A stretch of DNA of 64,000 nucleotides from Canibacter zhoujuaniae (GCF_011752005.1 NZ_JAAIJZ010000002.1:1-64000), one strand, 5' to 3'; shown: positions 26,205 to 35,177, counted from the first letter of the stretch. Notes: generated from the sequence alone by a model not told the origin. Numbers and translations: made by a program.

Positions 26205-28031
26205 ATGGATATTACAAACATCAGAGTTATAGACGGACACAACGATCTTGCCTGGGCGGCAAGACAAAAGTTAGATTACGGTGTCACCGGGCTTGCTGGC
26301 TCTGCAAACGGCGAGCTCGCTCCAGTTATAGCCGGCTTACACACCGATCTGCCACGGCTTCTGAAGGGTCAGGTTGGTGGGCAGTTCTGGTCGGTGTGGG
26401 TTGACCCTACGCTGAGGGGCGCAGATCAGGTGGTGGCGACGCTGGAGCAGATTGACTGGGTGCGTCGATTTATTGCGGCCCACCCAGAGCAGCTTGAGTT
26501 CACTCCCACCGCTGCACAGATGCGGCAGGCGCTTAGCGCGGGTAGGATCGCTTCGCTAATCGGGATTGAAGGCGGAGAGCAGATTGGCGGATCAACCGCG
26601 GCGCTGCGTCAGTTTGCACGACTCGGTGCGCGCTATATGACGCTGACATGGTCGCGCACCACCGACTGGGCAGACTCAGCAACCGATACGGCGCAGCACG
26701 GGGGTCTGACAGATTTCGGCAGGGCAGTGGTGCGTGAAATGAATCGGATCGGTATGCTTGTCGATCTAGCGCATGTGTCGCCCGATACGATGCGTGCAGC
26801 CTTAGACGAGTCGTGCAGGCCCGTAATTGTCTCGCACTCTTGCGCGAGCGCTCTCTGCGACCACCCGCGCAATGTGCCGGATGATGTGCTGCAGCGTATC
26901 GGCGCTGGCGGCGGAGTTATCATGGTGGCTTTCGTGCCAACTTTTGTGTCGCAAGCGCGGCGCGATTGGTGGGAGAGCGGCGGTCTAGGCGAGGGGCCGC
27001 AGGTGACGGTGCAGGACGTCGCCGACCATATTGAGCATATTCGCAAAGTAGCGGGTGTGCACGCTGTCGGGTTGGGCGCAGACTACGATGGCACAGATGA
27101 CATGCCCGCCGGTCTCGAAGATGTCAGCGGCTACCCGCTGCTGTTGCAAGAGCTGGCGGATCGCGGTTGGACAGAAGAGGAGCTGCGCGGCCTCGCAAGT
27201 GAAAACATTTTGCGCGTGCTAGAAACTGTCGACGCCGACTATGAAGCCTTTATTGCGGGCAGCGCTGGAGCTCCTGCACACGAGCTAGTAACGCCGGTAA
27301 AAACTGTGTCTGACAGCGAGATGCCGCAAGTGCTGTTCGTTGTTAACTGGGCAACATCACTGCCCAGACGTTTTGAAACATGGTTTACTGAAGCCGGCTT
27401 CAAGCTAGATATTCGCTTTGGTAAAGAGGTTGAGCTGCCGAAAAATCTTGATGACTATGCGGGAATGGTGCTGTTCGGTGGCGGTTTAATGCCCGACGAA
27501 TTCGAGAATGCGCCGTGGCTGAAGCAGGAGCGACAGCTTGCGCAGGAGGCTATCGACAAAGACATACCAACGCTCGGAATCTGCCTGGGCGCTCAAATAT
27601 TAGCTGATGTTGCAGGCGGTGAAGTCAAAGCTAAAACCGGGCCCAAAGAGCGCGGCTCAACGGTGATTAAAACCACCGCGGCCGGTCGCAACGATCAGTT
27701 AATTTCTGTGCTTGGCACAGCCTCTCCCATGATTGAGAATCATGAGGATATGATTACCCGCCTTCCCGAGAGCGCGGTGCTGCTGGCCTCAAGTGACGCG
27801 ATTGAAATTCAAGCATTCCGGATTAACGAAAATGTTTACGGTCTGCAGTTTCACCCTGAGGTGAGCGCAGCTGACATGTGGGGCTGGAATGCCGAGGAGC
27901 TTGCGTCAGAGGGCTTTAATCTCGCAGAGCTTTGCCTTGAGGCCGGAAAAAACGATGCGGCAAACACCGCTGCTGCACGCGCCCTCGCTGGGAGTTTCAG
28001 CGAAATCATGCACCGCTACGCGGCGGGGTAA
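26205..28031 (+). CDS. Fusion of M19 membrane-dipeptidase-like domain and class I glutamine amidotransferase domain
   Basis: 608 residues in one uninterrupted frame. Residues 1-360 are a renal-dipeptidase (M19) barrel with zinc ligands H12 and D14 (DGHNDLAW), bridging E122 (GIEGG), H190 (DLAHVSP) and H211 (VSHSCAS), plus GADYDGTDD. Residues 370-608 are a GATase1 domain similar to GMP-synthase amidotransferase, with nucleophile C460 in GICLGAQ, H550 and E552 in LQFHPEV. M19 enzymes hydrolyse dipeptides, often with a D-residue; GATase1 hydrolyses a gamma-glutamyl amide. I know of no standard protein with this pairing. It starts 2 nt after the racemase-like gene. Substrate unknown; muropeptide fragments containing D-Glu or D-isoglutamine are an attractive guess. 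Confidence 0.88.
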   Translation: MDITNIRVIDGHNDLAWAARQKLDYGVTGLAGSANGELAPVIAGLHTDLPRLLKGQVGGQFWSVWVDPTLRGADQVVATLEQIDWVRRFIAAHPEQLEFTPTAAQMRQALSAGRIASLIGIEGGEQIGGSTAALRQFARLGARYMTLTWSRTTDWADSATDTAQHGGLTDFGRAVVREMNRIGMLVDLAHVSPDTMRAALDESCRPVIVSHSCASALCDHPRNVPDDVLQRIGAGGGVIMVAFVPTFVSQARRDWWESGGLGEGPQVTVQDVADHIEHIRKVAGVHAVGLGADYDGTDDMPAGLEDVSGYPLLLQELADRGWTEEELRGLASENILRVLETVDADYEAFIAGSAGAPAHELVTPVKTVSDSEMPQVLFVVNWATSLPRRFETWFTEAGFKLDIRFGKEVELPKNLDDYAGMVLFGGGLMPDEFENAPWLKQERQLAQEAIDKDIPTLGICLGAQILADVAGGEVKAKTGPKERGSTVIKTTAAGRNDQLISVLGTASPMIENHEDMITRLPESAVLLASSDAIEIQAFRINENVYGLQFHPEVSAADMWGWNAEELASEGFNLAELCLEAGKNDAANTAAARALAGSFSEIMHRYAAG

Positions 28032-28042
28032 CCCGCGGGAGA

Positions 28043-28648
28043 TTACTGCCCGCGCGCACCGTGATCGGTGCTGGTCACATCGATAACCTCCCAGTTGAGG
28101 AAGGAACGCGACGCGGTTGGGCCGCGCTGCCCGTGATAGCGGCTGCCGGTAGCGCCGTGCCCGTAGGGCTGATCCGCCGGGCTAGAGAGCTGGAAGAAAC
28201 AGAGTTGACCGATCTTCATGCCCGGCCACAGGCGAATCGGGAGGGTTGCAACGTTCTTTAGTTCAAGCGTGATGTGCCCGCTAAAACCGGGATCAATAAA
28301 GCCCGCGGTTGAGTGGGTGAGCAGCCCCAAACGGCCGAGCGAACTCTTCCCCTCGAGCCGGGCAGCGATATCGTCAGGCAGCGTCACAAGCTCGAAGGTT
28401 GACCCGAGCACAAACTCGCCCGGATGCAAAACGAACCCCTCACTGGGATCGGCCTCAACAAGCCGGGTGAGATCGGGCTGTTCTTTTGCGGGATCAATCT
28501 CAGCGCTCTTGTGGTTGTCAAAAAGACGGAAGTAGCGGTCGAGGCGCACATCAACGCTCGACGGCTGCAAAAGTTTTGGATCGGTCGGATCAAGCGCAAT
28601 CCGGCCGGAGGCCAGCTGGGCGCGAATATCTCTGTCTGAAAGAAGCAC
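28043..28648 (-). CDS. dcd: dCTP deaminase
   Basis: 201 residues, standard length. Motifs LLSDRDIRAQL at the start, PSSVDVRLDRYFRLF, LEGKSSLGRLGLLTHSTAGF (split over the SSLGR and HSTAGF active-site loops) and DPGFSGHITLEL with the catalytic Glu. Converts dCTP to dUTP for dTMP synthesis; some actinobacterial members also act as dUTPase. The GTG start at 28648 lies exactly 6 nt after a -10 hexamer TACAAT (28655-28660), indicating a leaderless mRNA. Converges with the dipeptidase-amidotransferase gene. Confidence 0.97.
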   Translation of the reverse strand: MLLSDRDIRAQLASGRIALDPTDPKLLQPSSVDVRLDRYFRLFDNHKSAEIDPAKEQPDLTRLVEADPSEGFVLHPGEFVLGSTFELVTLPDDIAARLEGKSSLGRLGLLTHSTAGFIDPGFSGHITLELKNVATLPIRLWPGMKIGQLCFFQLSSPADQPYGHGATGSRYHGQRGPTASRSFLNWEVIDVTSTDHGARGQ

Positions 28649-28671
28649 GCTTTAATTGTAACTGGAAGAAG

Positions 28672-29730
28672 TTATGGCACTCTCGAGAGCCATTCTTTAG
28701 TGCTGAACTTCTCGGCGACCAGCTGCTCGGCACGCTTCATCTCGGCCGCTGTCACACTGCCCATCTCGCCGCCGTGCCGGCGTTTAAAGACATCGATCAG
28801 ATGCTCAACGATCGCCTCGCGACTCAAACCTGTCTGTGAGCGCAGCGGATCGACGCGTTTTTGCGCGGACTTAATTCCTTTATCGCTAAGCTTCTCGCGC
28901 CCGATCCGCAAGACCTTTGTCATTTTTTGCGGATCAATATCGTAAGCCATCGTTACATGGTGCAGGATGCCGCCCGATCCGAGCCGCTTTTGAGCGGCTC
29001 CGCCAATCTTTCCGTTCGGCCCTGCGATATCGTTCAACGGCACATAACGAGCGTCAATCCCCAACTGCTGCAGACCCTCGATAACCCACTCGTCGAGAAA
29101 CGCGTAAGACTCCTCAAAACTTAAGCCGCGCACAAGCGATTCGGGCACGAAGATAGCGTAGGTGATGCAGTTTTCGGGCACCATATACATTGCGCCCCCG
29201 CCCGAGATGCGGCGCACTATAGCGGTGCCGCTCGCCTCGGCCTCAGCGGTATCAACCTCATTTTTTAGTGATTGGAAACTGCCGATATACACTGCAGGGC
29301 CGGTAGATTCCCAGATGCGCAGCGTGGGTTTGCGCAGGCCCGTGCCAACCGCTTGCGTCATCACTTCATCAAGCGCGCTGTTCAGAACCGGGCTGACGGG
29401 TGCATCATGCACAATTTCCCAGTCGTAGTCACGCCAGGTTGCGGCGTTTGTGAGGGCTCTGCGCACAGCCACACCGATCGCTTGCGGGGTGACACCGAGC
29501 AGCTGTGCTTCAGCGGGCAGTGCCGCATCTATTGCAGTGCGATAGTCGGTAATAGAGCTGTCAGCGCGCATTCCGTTGAGCGTCCGGTTGATTTCAAGCA
29601 CCACTTCATCGGGCTCGACAAAGAAATCACCTGCGAGACTAAAGTTTTCGATTATGCCGCCCGCGACATCGAAATCAACAACCGTGAGCTTGCCGCCGGG
29701 CAGTTTGTATTCGCCGTGAAACGCAGTCAT
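28672..29730 (-). CDS. lplA: Lipoate-protein ligase A with N-terminal accessory domain
   Basis: 352 residues. About residues 1-95 correspond to the small accessory domain that is C-terminal in E. coli LplA (GGKLTVVDFDVAGG, VLEINRTLNGM), and about 105-352 to the catalytic biotin/lipoate ligase fold (VYIGSFQSLKNEVD, VRRISGGGAMY, lipoyl-AMP Lys in GPNGKIGGAAQKR). The order is thus permuted. Attaches free lipoate to 2-oxoacid dehydrogenase and glycine-cleavage proteins. ATG at 29730 is 6 nt after TAAACT (leaderless). Confidence 0.93.
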   Translation of the reverse strand: MTAFHGEYKLPGGKLTVVDFDVAGGIIENFSLAGDFFVEPDEVVLEINRTLNGMRADSSITDYRTAIDAALPAEAQLLGVTPQAIGVAVRRALTNAATWRDYDWEIVHDAPVSPVLNSALDEVMTQAVGTGLRKPTLRIWESTGPAVYIGSFQSLKNEVDTAEAEASGTAIVRRISGGGAMYMVPENCITYAIFVPESLVRGLSFEESYAFLDEWVIEGLQQLGIDARYVPLNDIAGPNGKIGGAAQKRLGSGGILHHVTMAYDIDPQKMTKVLRIGREKLSDKGIKSAQKRVDPLRSQTGLSREAIVEHLIDVFKRRHGGEMGSVTAAEMKRAEQLVAEKFSTKEWLSRVP

Positions 29731-29790
29731 GCTTCAAGTTTACGGCGCTGCCCCTTAACGCCAGCACAAAAGCCAAACTAAAATTTTAGG

Positions 29791-30864
29791 GTGCCAAGCA
29801 ACACCCCAGAAACAGCAAAGTCGTTCGCCAAATTGCCTCACTACCTAGTTGTTGGTGCGGGTCTTAACGGAGCCTCCCTCGCCTGGCATCTCACCGCCGC
29901 CGGGCACCGAGTAACCCTCATAGACCGCGCAGCACCCGCAGCTGCCGGCAGCAGCTCACACGGCTCAGCTCGCATCTTTCGCGCCAGCTACGCTGACGAA
30001 AAATATGCACGCCTGACGCTGGAGTCGCTTCCGTGGTGGCGCAAACTAGAAGATATCAGCGGGCAAAAACTCTTGAACTTCACCGGTCATATCGAACACG
30101 GCAGCGCGGCTGAGCTGGGCGCGCTAGCAGTGGTTTTGTCTCGCGCCGGGGTGCCGCATGAGCTGATTGAGGTTGCCGAGGCGAGTGAGCGTTGGCCGCA
30201 GTATCTGCTGGAGGGTGAGCATGTGCTGTGGCAGCCGCAGGGCGGGGTGCTCGATGCTGCCGCGACAGTGCACGCCCTTATCGCAGCAGCGCAGGCGACC
30301 GGGTTGCTTGAGCTCTATCTCGACACCGAGATAGAGCGCATCACGCAAACGGCGACGCAGGCTGTTGCCTACACAGCTTCTGGTGCAGTGTTTAAAGCGG
30401 ATCACGCGGTTGTTGCTGCTGGCAGCTGGCTGCCGCGCGAACTCTTAGCGCGCATCGATTTCACTCTGCCCACGCCGCAGTTCACAGTGCGCGAGGTGTT
30501 GGCGCTGCACTTCGCCTACCGGGAGGGATACAGTGACTTTCCAACAATTATTCACCGGCGCGGAAACATTCCGGCCTATGCGCTGCCCGGTGGTGCTGAT
30601 GTTAATGGCGCAGCTTTAAAGTTTGCTTTTCACGGTGGGCGACCGCGTCAAGAAGCGCTCGATTATGTCGCTAAATACATTCCCGGGGTTGCGCCAGAGG
30701 CTTTTGGGGAGACCCTGTGCAACTACACCCAAACTCCCGATGAGGAGTTCTTTATCGAGACTGATCGCAACATTACGCTGTTTTCAGCGTGTTCCGGGCA
30801 CGCCGCGAAATTCGCGCCGCTGCTTGGCAGGCTCTTATTTGAGCGCGGGTTACTCGGCAGATAG
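29791..30864 (+). CDS. FAD-dependent oxidoreductase (DAO / sarcosine-oxidase-like)
   Basis: 357 residues, GTG start 6 nt after TAAAAT (leaderless). N-terminal FAD-binding VVGAGLNGASLAWHL and acid end of strand 2 (VTLIDRAAP), then GSSSHGSARIFRASY, typical of monomeric sarcosine/N-methyltryptophan oxidases, and C-terminal ACSGHAAKFAPLLG. Expected to oxidise a secondary or primary amino-acid amine and make H2O2; the substrate is unknown. The 3' end overlaps the convergent hydrolase gene by 15 nt. Confidence 0.88.
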   Translation: MPSNTPETAKSFAKLPHYLVVGAGLNGASLAWHLTAAGHRVTLIDRAAPAAAGSSSHGSARIFRASYADEKYARLTLESLPWWRKLEDISGQKLLNFTGHIEHGSAAELGALAVVLSRAGVPHELIEVAEASERWPQYLLEGEHVLWQPQGGVLDAAATVHALIAAAQATGLLELYLDTEIERITQTATQAVAYTASGAVFKADHAVVAAGSWLPRELLARIDFTLPTPQFTVREVLALHFAYREGYSDFPTIIHRRGNIPAYALPGGADVNGAALKFAFHGGRPRQEALDYVAKYIPGVAPEAFGETLCNYTQTPDEEFFIETDRNITLFSACSGHAAKFAPLLGRLLFERGLLGR

Positions 30865-31758
30865 CCTATCTGACAGCCAAGTAACAAGGTCAGAAATTAC
30901 CTCACTCCGGTTGGTCTCATTGATTAGCTCATGCCGCGCTTCTGGATAGAGCCGCAGTGAAACATGCTGCGCACCGGCTTTCCGGTAGGCGGTTGCAAGC
31001 AGCGTCAGACCGTCATTGAGATTCAGCGGATCAGCCGATCCTGACACGATCAGGATCGGGATATTTGCGGCAGCTTGTTTCGGAGTGCCAAAGAGTTTGA
31101 CCGCGTTAGTAACCCCAAACATGCGGAAGACATTAACGTTTGTGGTGCGCGGATCCGCAGCCATTTTGCGCCACACTTCAGGGTCGCGGCTGAGCCATTC
31201 ATGACCGTTTTTATCGCCGAAACCCTCGTTCAGATCGCCAGAATTCATGTGCCTTGGAGTGCGATACGCACTGCCTGAGAGAATAACCGCGTCCCATAAT
31301 TCCGGTTCACGATTTATGATGCGTTGCGTCATTAACGAGCCCCAGGAGTGGCCGAACACCGCTACGGGAAGGCCTGGATGCTCACTGCGGATCATCGCGG
31401 TTAACTGAGTGATTGCGTCTTCGGTGCCGCGCAGCCCACCCTTGCCGAGTTTGGCGATCTTTGCCGGGTCATCACCCCACTGTTCCAAGCCGGTGCGGCC
31501 GTGGCCACGGTGATCGTCCGCATAAACTATGAAGCCTGCGTGAGCGAGATCTTCGGCAAATTCTGTGTAGCGGTCGCTGTGTTCAGCCAGACCGTGCAGG
31601 ATCTGTACCACACCGATTGGGTTGCTGATATCAATTGTGCTGGGATCAGCCGCGATTGGCCCTGTTGCCTGTTCATCGGGTGATGGCAGCCAGCGCCTTG
31701 CGTGGATGGTTACACCATATTTATCGGCATAGGTAAAACGTTCGTGTGCGATGCTCAT
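30850..31758 (-). CDS. Alpha/beta hydrolase (monoacylglycerol-lipase / S33 aminopeptidase type)
   Basis: 302 residues. Oxyanion segment LHGLAEHSDRY and DHRGHGRTG, nucleophile elbow VFGHSWGSLM (Ser), acid in VSGSADPLN and His in EARHELINE complete the triad. No signal peptide. Most like bacterial monoglyceride lipases/lysophospholipases (PldB-type) acting in the cytoplasm or at the inner membrane. Confidence 0.9.
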   Translation of the reverse strand: MSIAHERFTYADKYGVTIHARRWLPSPDEQATGPIAADPSTIDISNPIGVVQILHGLAEHSDRYTEFAEDLAHAGFIVYADDHRGHGRTGLEQWGDDPAKIAKLGKGGLRGTEDAITQLTAMIRSEHPGLPVAVFGHSWGSLMTQRIINREPELWDAVILSGSAYRTPRHMNSGDLNEGFGDKNGHEWLSRDPEVWRKMAADPRTTNVNVFRMFGVTNAVKLFGTPKQAAANIPILIVSGSADPLNLNDGLTLLATAYRKAGAQHVSLRLYPEARHELINETNRSEVISDLVTWLSDRLSAE

Positions 31759-31783
31759 AACACTTTATTGTGGCACGCACACC

Positions 31784-33442
31784 TTACCGCCGGCTGTAGA
31801 CCTCCGCGCCGTCAACAAAGGTTTGCAAGACTGCGCCGCACAGCACTGTTTCGGCGTCTGCGGTGAGCGGATTGTGGTCGAGCACTGTGAAGTGGGCGCG
31901 CAAGCCTGGGGCAATTTGGCCGAGCTCTTCGTCGCGGTGGGTTGCCCACGCGGCGGTGTGCGTCATCGCTGTTAGCGCTGCTGCGGGAGTGAACGCCCGC
32001 TCCGGATGATACGGCTCTAACTCTGGCTGCAGCGCAGAGCGGCCGGTCACCGCGATAAACAGATTTGGCAGAGTTTCGTGCGGTGCTGTTGGAGCGTCGG
32101 AACCGAGCACAACAGGCACCCTCGCCTCCCGCATCTTTTGCCAGGCAAAACCGCCCTCGGCCCGCGCATCGCCCAGCACCGCCTGCCAGTTTTTCAGCAC
32201 CGCTGGATCGGCGTGCACCGGTTGCATAGATGCTGTGATGTTGTTTTCTGCCAGGCGCGCAAAGGTCTCTTCTGAGACGTACTCTAAATGCTCTATGCGC
32301 GGGCGCAGATCGTGGCCGGGTTGCCTCTCTTTAGCAGCTTCAAAAACTTCGCAGCCGAGAGTTACGGCGGCATCTCCGATCGCGTGAAAAGCCACCTGCA
32401 AGTCAAGCTCGTGCGCTCTGACGGCCGCGGCTACGGCTGCCTCGCTAGACCAGATGGGGGCGGGGTGGGCGCCGGTTATGTAGGGCTCGTGCATAGCGGC
32501 TGTGCAGCCGTCGATCACCCCATCAGACACAATTTTTATTCCGATCAGACGCAACCAGTCGGTGCCATAGCTTGCAGCGAGTTCATCACGGAGTGCCGCA
32601 GCCTCCTCTACCTGCGCGACAACGTTTGCAACCTCACTATCAGGGCGGATCAGCCAGTGCATATTGGTTACTAGCGGCAGCCTGCCATCCCGCTCTAGGC
32701 GGCGGAGCAGCGTCGCTAGAATCGTCGGATTACCGGCCATTTCGGTGACGGTGGTCACCCCGGCGGCAAGGTATGCTGCTGCGGCGGTGTCGAGAAAAGA
32801 ATCGCGGCCTGCGTCATCGACTGCGTTTTCTGCAAACGGCCAGGCGATAAGAATGGCGGCACTCTCAATGAGGTAACCGGTTGCCTGGCCGTTCGCATCG
32901 CGCACAATTTCACCGCCGTGCGGGTCAGGCGTGTGCTCATCGATGCCGAGTGCGGCCAATGCGGCGGTGTTCACCCACGCAGAGTGCAGGTCGTTCGCGT
33001 CGAGAATTACGGGGATATCAGCAACAACTGAGTCAATCAGCGCCGCTGTTGGTTGTGCGTCATCGAATATTTCAAATCTCCAACCGACCCCGAACAGATG
33101 TTTTGCGTCGGGGTTTTCTGCTCTGGCCTGCCGCAGCCTTTCCTGCACCTCAGCAATGCTGTTGCAGTCGCGCAACTGCACTTTTTCTAAAGCCTGCCCG
33201 AGCATCAGCAGGTGTGTGTGCGCTTCAACAAATGCGGGCATTACGAACGAGCCAGATAAATCAACCGCCTGCACCTCAGTGGCCGCGTTTGCAGCGCTTG
33301 CCAGAGAACGCGCGGCATCGGCTACCGCACTGGCCGATCCGCAAGCTAAAAACCTGCCATCTGCGACCGCAAAAGCCTCTGCGGGTGGCGCGGCGGTCGA
33401 GCCGGTGAAAACTGTGCCGTTATGGTAGACCGTAATCGTCAT
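31784..33442 (-). CDS. YtcJ-like metal-dependent amidohydrolase
   Basis: 552 residues, amidohydrolase superfamily 3. FVMPAFVEAHTHLLMLGQALEKVQL, split as FVMPAFVEAHTHL (HxH metal site) and the following helix; VAFHAIGDAAV, RIEHLEYV, VVLGSDAPTAPHETLP and C-terminal GLRAHFTVLDHNPL. YtcJ relatives hydrolyse amide or formamide bonds; substrate unknown. I use ATG 33442, where homology begins (MTITVYHNGTVFTG). It is divergent from a TetR gene with a perfect palindrome between them, so it is the likely target of that repressor. Confidence 0.9.
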   Translation of the reverse strand: MTITVYHNGTVFTGSTAAPPAEAFAVADGRFLACGSASAVADAARSLASAANAATEVQAVDLSGSFVMPAFVEAHTHLLMLGQALEKVQLRDCNSIAEVQERLRQARAENPDAKHLFGVGWRFEIFDDAQPTAALIDSVVADIPVILDANDLHSAWVNTAALAALGIDEHTPDPHGGEIVRDANGQATGYLIESAAILIAWPFAENAVDDAGRDSFLDTAAAAYLAAGVTTVTEMAGNPTILATLLRRLERDGRLPLVTNMHWLIRPDSEVANVVAQVEEAAALRDELAASYGTDWLRLIGIKIVSDGVIDGCTAAMHEPYITGAHPAPIWSSEAAVAAAVRAHELDLQVAFHAIGDAAVTLGCEVFEAAKERQPGHDLRPRIEHLEYVSEETFARLAENNITASMQPVHADPAVLKNWQAVLGDARAEGGFAWQKMREARVPVVLGSDAPTAPHETLPNLFIAVTGRSALQPELEPYHPERAFTPAAALTAMTHTAAWATHRDEELGQIAPGLRAHFTVLDHNPLTADAETVLCGAVLQTFVDGAEVYSRR

Positions 33443-33478
33443 AGGGGAAGCTTTCTGGGCAGTAGTGCGGATGAGAGC

Positions 33479-33501
33479 GAAACCGAACATTATTCGGTTT
33501 C
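33479..33501. promoter_or_regulatory. Perfect 9-bp inverted repeat, candidate TetR operator
   Basis: GAAACCGAA-CATTA-TTCGGTTTC, both arms identical, centred in the 108-bp gap between the divergent amidohydrolase and TetR genes. Position, symmetry and 23-bp size fit a TetR-family operator that controls both genes. Confidence 0.75.
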
Positions 33502-33550
33502 TGTATTGTATGCAGTAACCTCCGACTGTTGTCAAATATAAGGTGTAGAA

Positions 33551-34159
33551 ATGCCAAGACCCACAACAGCTAAACTCACCCCCGAAAAAATTGCGAAAGC
33601 AGCGCTTGCGCAGATTGATGCGGGCGGTGAGGTAAATATGCTGCAGTTAGCCAAAAGGCTGCGCGTCAGTGTTTCTTCTATCTACCACCACGTGCCGAGC
33701 AAAGAAGCGGTGCTCAGTCTGGTGCGCCGGCAGCTGTTGGCGGCCTTCAAACCACACATCGACCCCGCGGCAGATTGGGAAACAGGAGTTTTGGTGTGGA
33801 TTAGGGCGAGCGCAAAAATGTATAGCTCCCACCCACATGCGGCGCAGTATCTTGCGCAGCTGCCCCTCTGCGAGGAAGAAGCGGCCGAAACCTATGGTGC
33901 GCTTTTTGAACTGCTTCGCAAAGCTGGCGTAGCAGCCGGTGACGCGGTGGCGCTGGTCGAAGTAATTGATGCGTTTGTGATTGGGGCGGCGATTGACGCG
34001 AGCTCGCCGGCCAGTATCTATGACGCAGTATCACTGCCTGAAGAAATGCGGCGTGCTGGTAAAGCACGCCCCTCCGTTTACGCGCGCAACACTGAGGTTA
34101 TCGAAACGGGGGCAGCCATCTTTGTCGCTGGAATTAGGGCTCACTACGGTTTGAGGTAA
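33551..34159 (+). CDS. TetR-family transcriptional regulator
   Basis: 202 residues. N-terminal helix-turn-helix: LTPEKIAKAALAQID, then LAKRLRVSVSSIYHHVPSKEAVL with the recognition helix. The C-terminal domain resembles TetR_C of the tetracycline-repressor type. Probably represses itself and the divergent YtcJ-like gene through the dyad at 33479-33501; the ligand may be that enzyme's substrate. Start preceded by AAGGTG. Confidence 0.93.
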   Translation: MPRPTTAKLTPEKIAKAALAQIDAGGEVNMLQLAKRLRVSVSSIYHHVPSKEAVLSLVRRQLLAAFKPHIDPAADWETGVLVWIRASAKMYSSHPHAAQYLAQLPLCEEEAAETYGALFELLRKAGVAAGDAVALVEVIDAFVIGAAIDASSPASIYDAVSLPEEMRRAGKARPSVYARNTEVIETGAAIFVAGIRAHYGLR

Positions 34160-34189
34160 CAGTCAGACGCGAAAACTAAACTGAGATCT

Positions 34190-35128
34190 ATGGCAAAACT
34201 TACGGTCTCTCTTCCCGATTCGAGGCATTTAGCGGCGCTACAGGAAGAGTTTTCCGGCCAAAATATCGACTTTCTTGTGTGGGATATGCGCTCAGCGCCC
34301 CCGGCAGAAAAAATTGATTTAGTGGTGCCCCCGTATCTGGACAGTGCCAAAACACTCGCCCGGCTAGAGGGTGTTGAGACGCAGCTCGTGCAGTGGCAGT
34401 CGATCGGTTATGACGGAGTGAGCGACTACCTGCCGAGCGGTGTTCGCTTCGCTAACGCCGCCTCAGTGCACGAGACCGCGACGGCTGAGCTGGCGCTTGG
34501 CTTGATCATCGCAGCACAGCGGGATTTTAAACGATTCTTTCAGCAGCAGGCAGAAGGAATTTGGCGCGGCGGCACAACACGGGCACTTGCGGATCGCCGG
34601 GTTACTATCATTGGTGCGGGTGGTGTCGGCAGAGCGATTGCCGAAAGACTTGTGCCTTTTGAGGTGCAAATCACGATGCTGGCAAACAGTGCGCGCGACC
34701 TGGAACTAACCGGTGGTCTAACAGTCTCAGTGCGAGAGATCGCCGACCTACACGCGATGCTGGCAGAAACGGACATTCTGGTGCTCGCAGTGCCACTCAC
34801 CCCTGACACTGCAGGGTTGATCGGGGCGGTGGAGCTGGCGCAGCTGCCCGATGACGCACTGCTTGTAAACGTTGCGCGCGGCAGGGTCGTTGACACCGCA
34901 GCACTGGTCGCCGAGGTCGCAAGCGGGCGGCTTCGCACAGCGAACGATGTTGTAGACCCAGAACCGCTGCCGGAGGAGCATTCGCTGTGGCAACAGGATG
35001 GAGCGATTCAGACTCCGCACACCGGCGGCGACAGTGACGCTATGCACCCGCGCATGTTCGCGCTTTTGGTGCGGCAGATTAGGCACCTTATGCGCGGATC
35101 CACCCCAGAAAACCTGGTTAAGCCCTAA
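34190..35128 (+). CDS. D-isomer 2-hydroxyacid dehydrogenase
   Basis: 312 residues. NAD-binding TIIGAGGVGRAIAERL, hinge ASVHETATAELALGLIIAAQR, catalytic Arg in LLVNVARGRVVDTAAL, Glu within NDVVDPEPLPEEH and His in TPHTGGDS. Reduces a 2-keto acid (glyoxylate/hydroxypyruvate-like group). ATG lies 7 nt after TAAACT, so leaderless. Confidence 0.92.
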   Translation: MAKLTVSLPDSRHLAALQEEFSGQNIDFLVWDMRSAPPAEKIDLVVPPYLDSAKTLARLEGVETQLVQWQSIGYDGVSDYLPSGVRFANAASVHETATAELALGLIIAAQRDFKRFFQQQAEGIWRGGTTRALADRRVTIIGAGGVGRAIAERLVPFEVQITMLANSARDLELTGGLTVSVREIADLHAMLAETDILVLAVPLTPDTAGLIGAVELAQLPDDALLVNVARGRVVDTAALVAEVASGRLRTANDVVDPEPLPEEHSLWQQDGAIQTPHTGGDSDAMHPRMFALLVRQIRHLMRGSTPENLVKP

Positions 35129-35177
35129 ACTGGTTAAGTCCAAAGATCCCCATCAGCACCTTGGAGAAATAGAGAGA

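Noticed and set aside
28034..28054. CGCGGG/CCCGCG hairpin between the dipeptidase-amidotransferase gene and dcd
   Set aside because: Six base pairs, no T-run, and partly inside the dcd 3' end; not enough for a terminator call.
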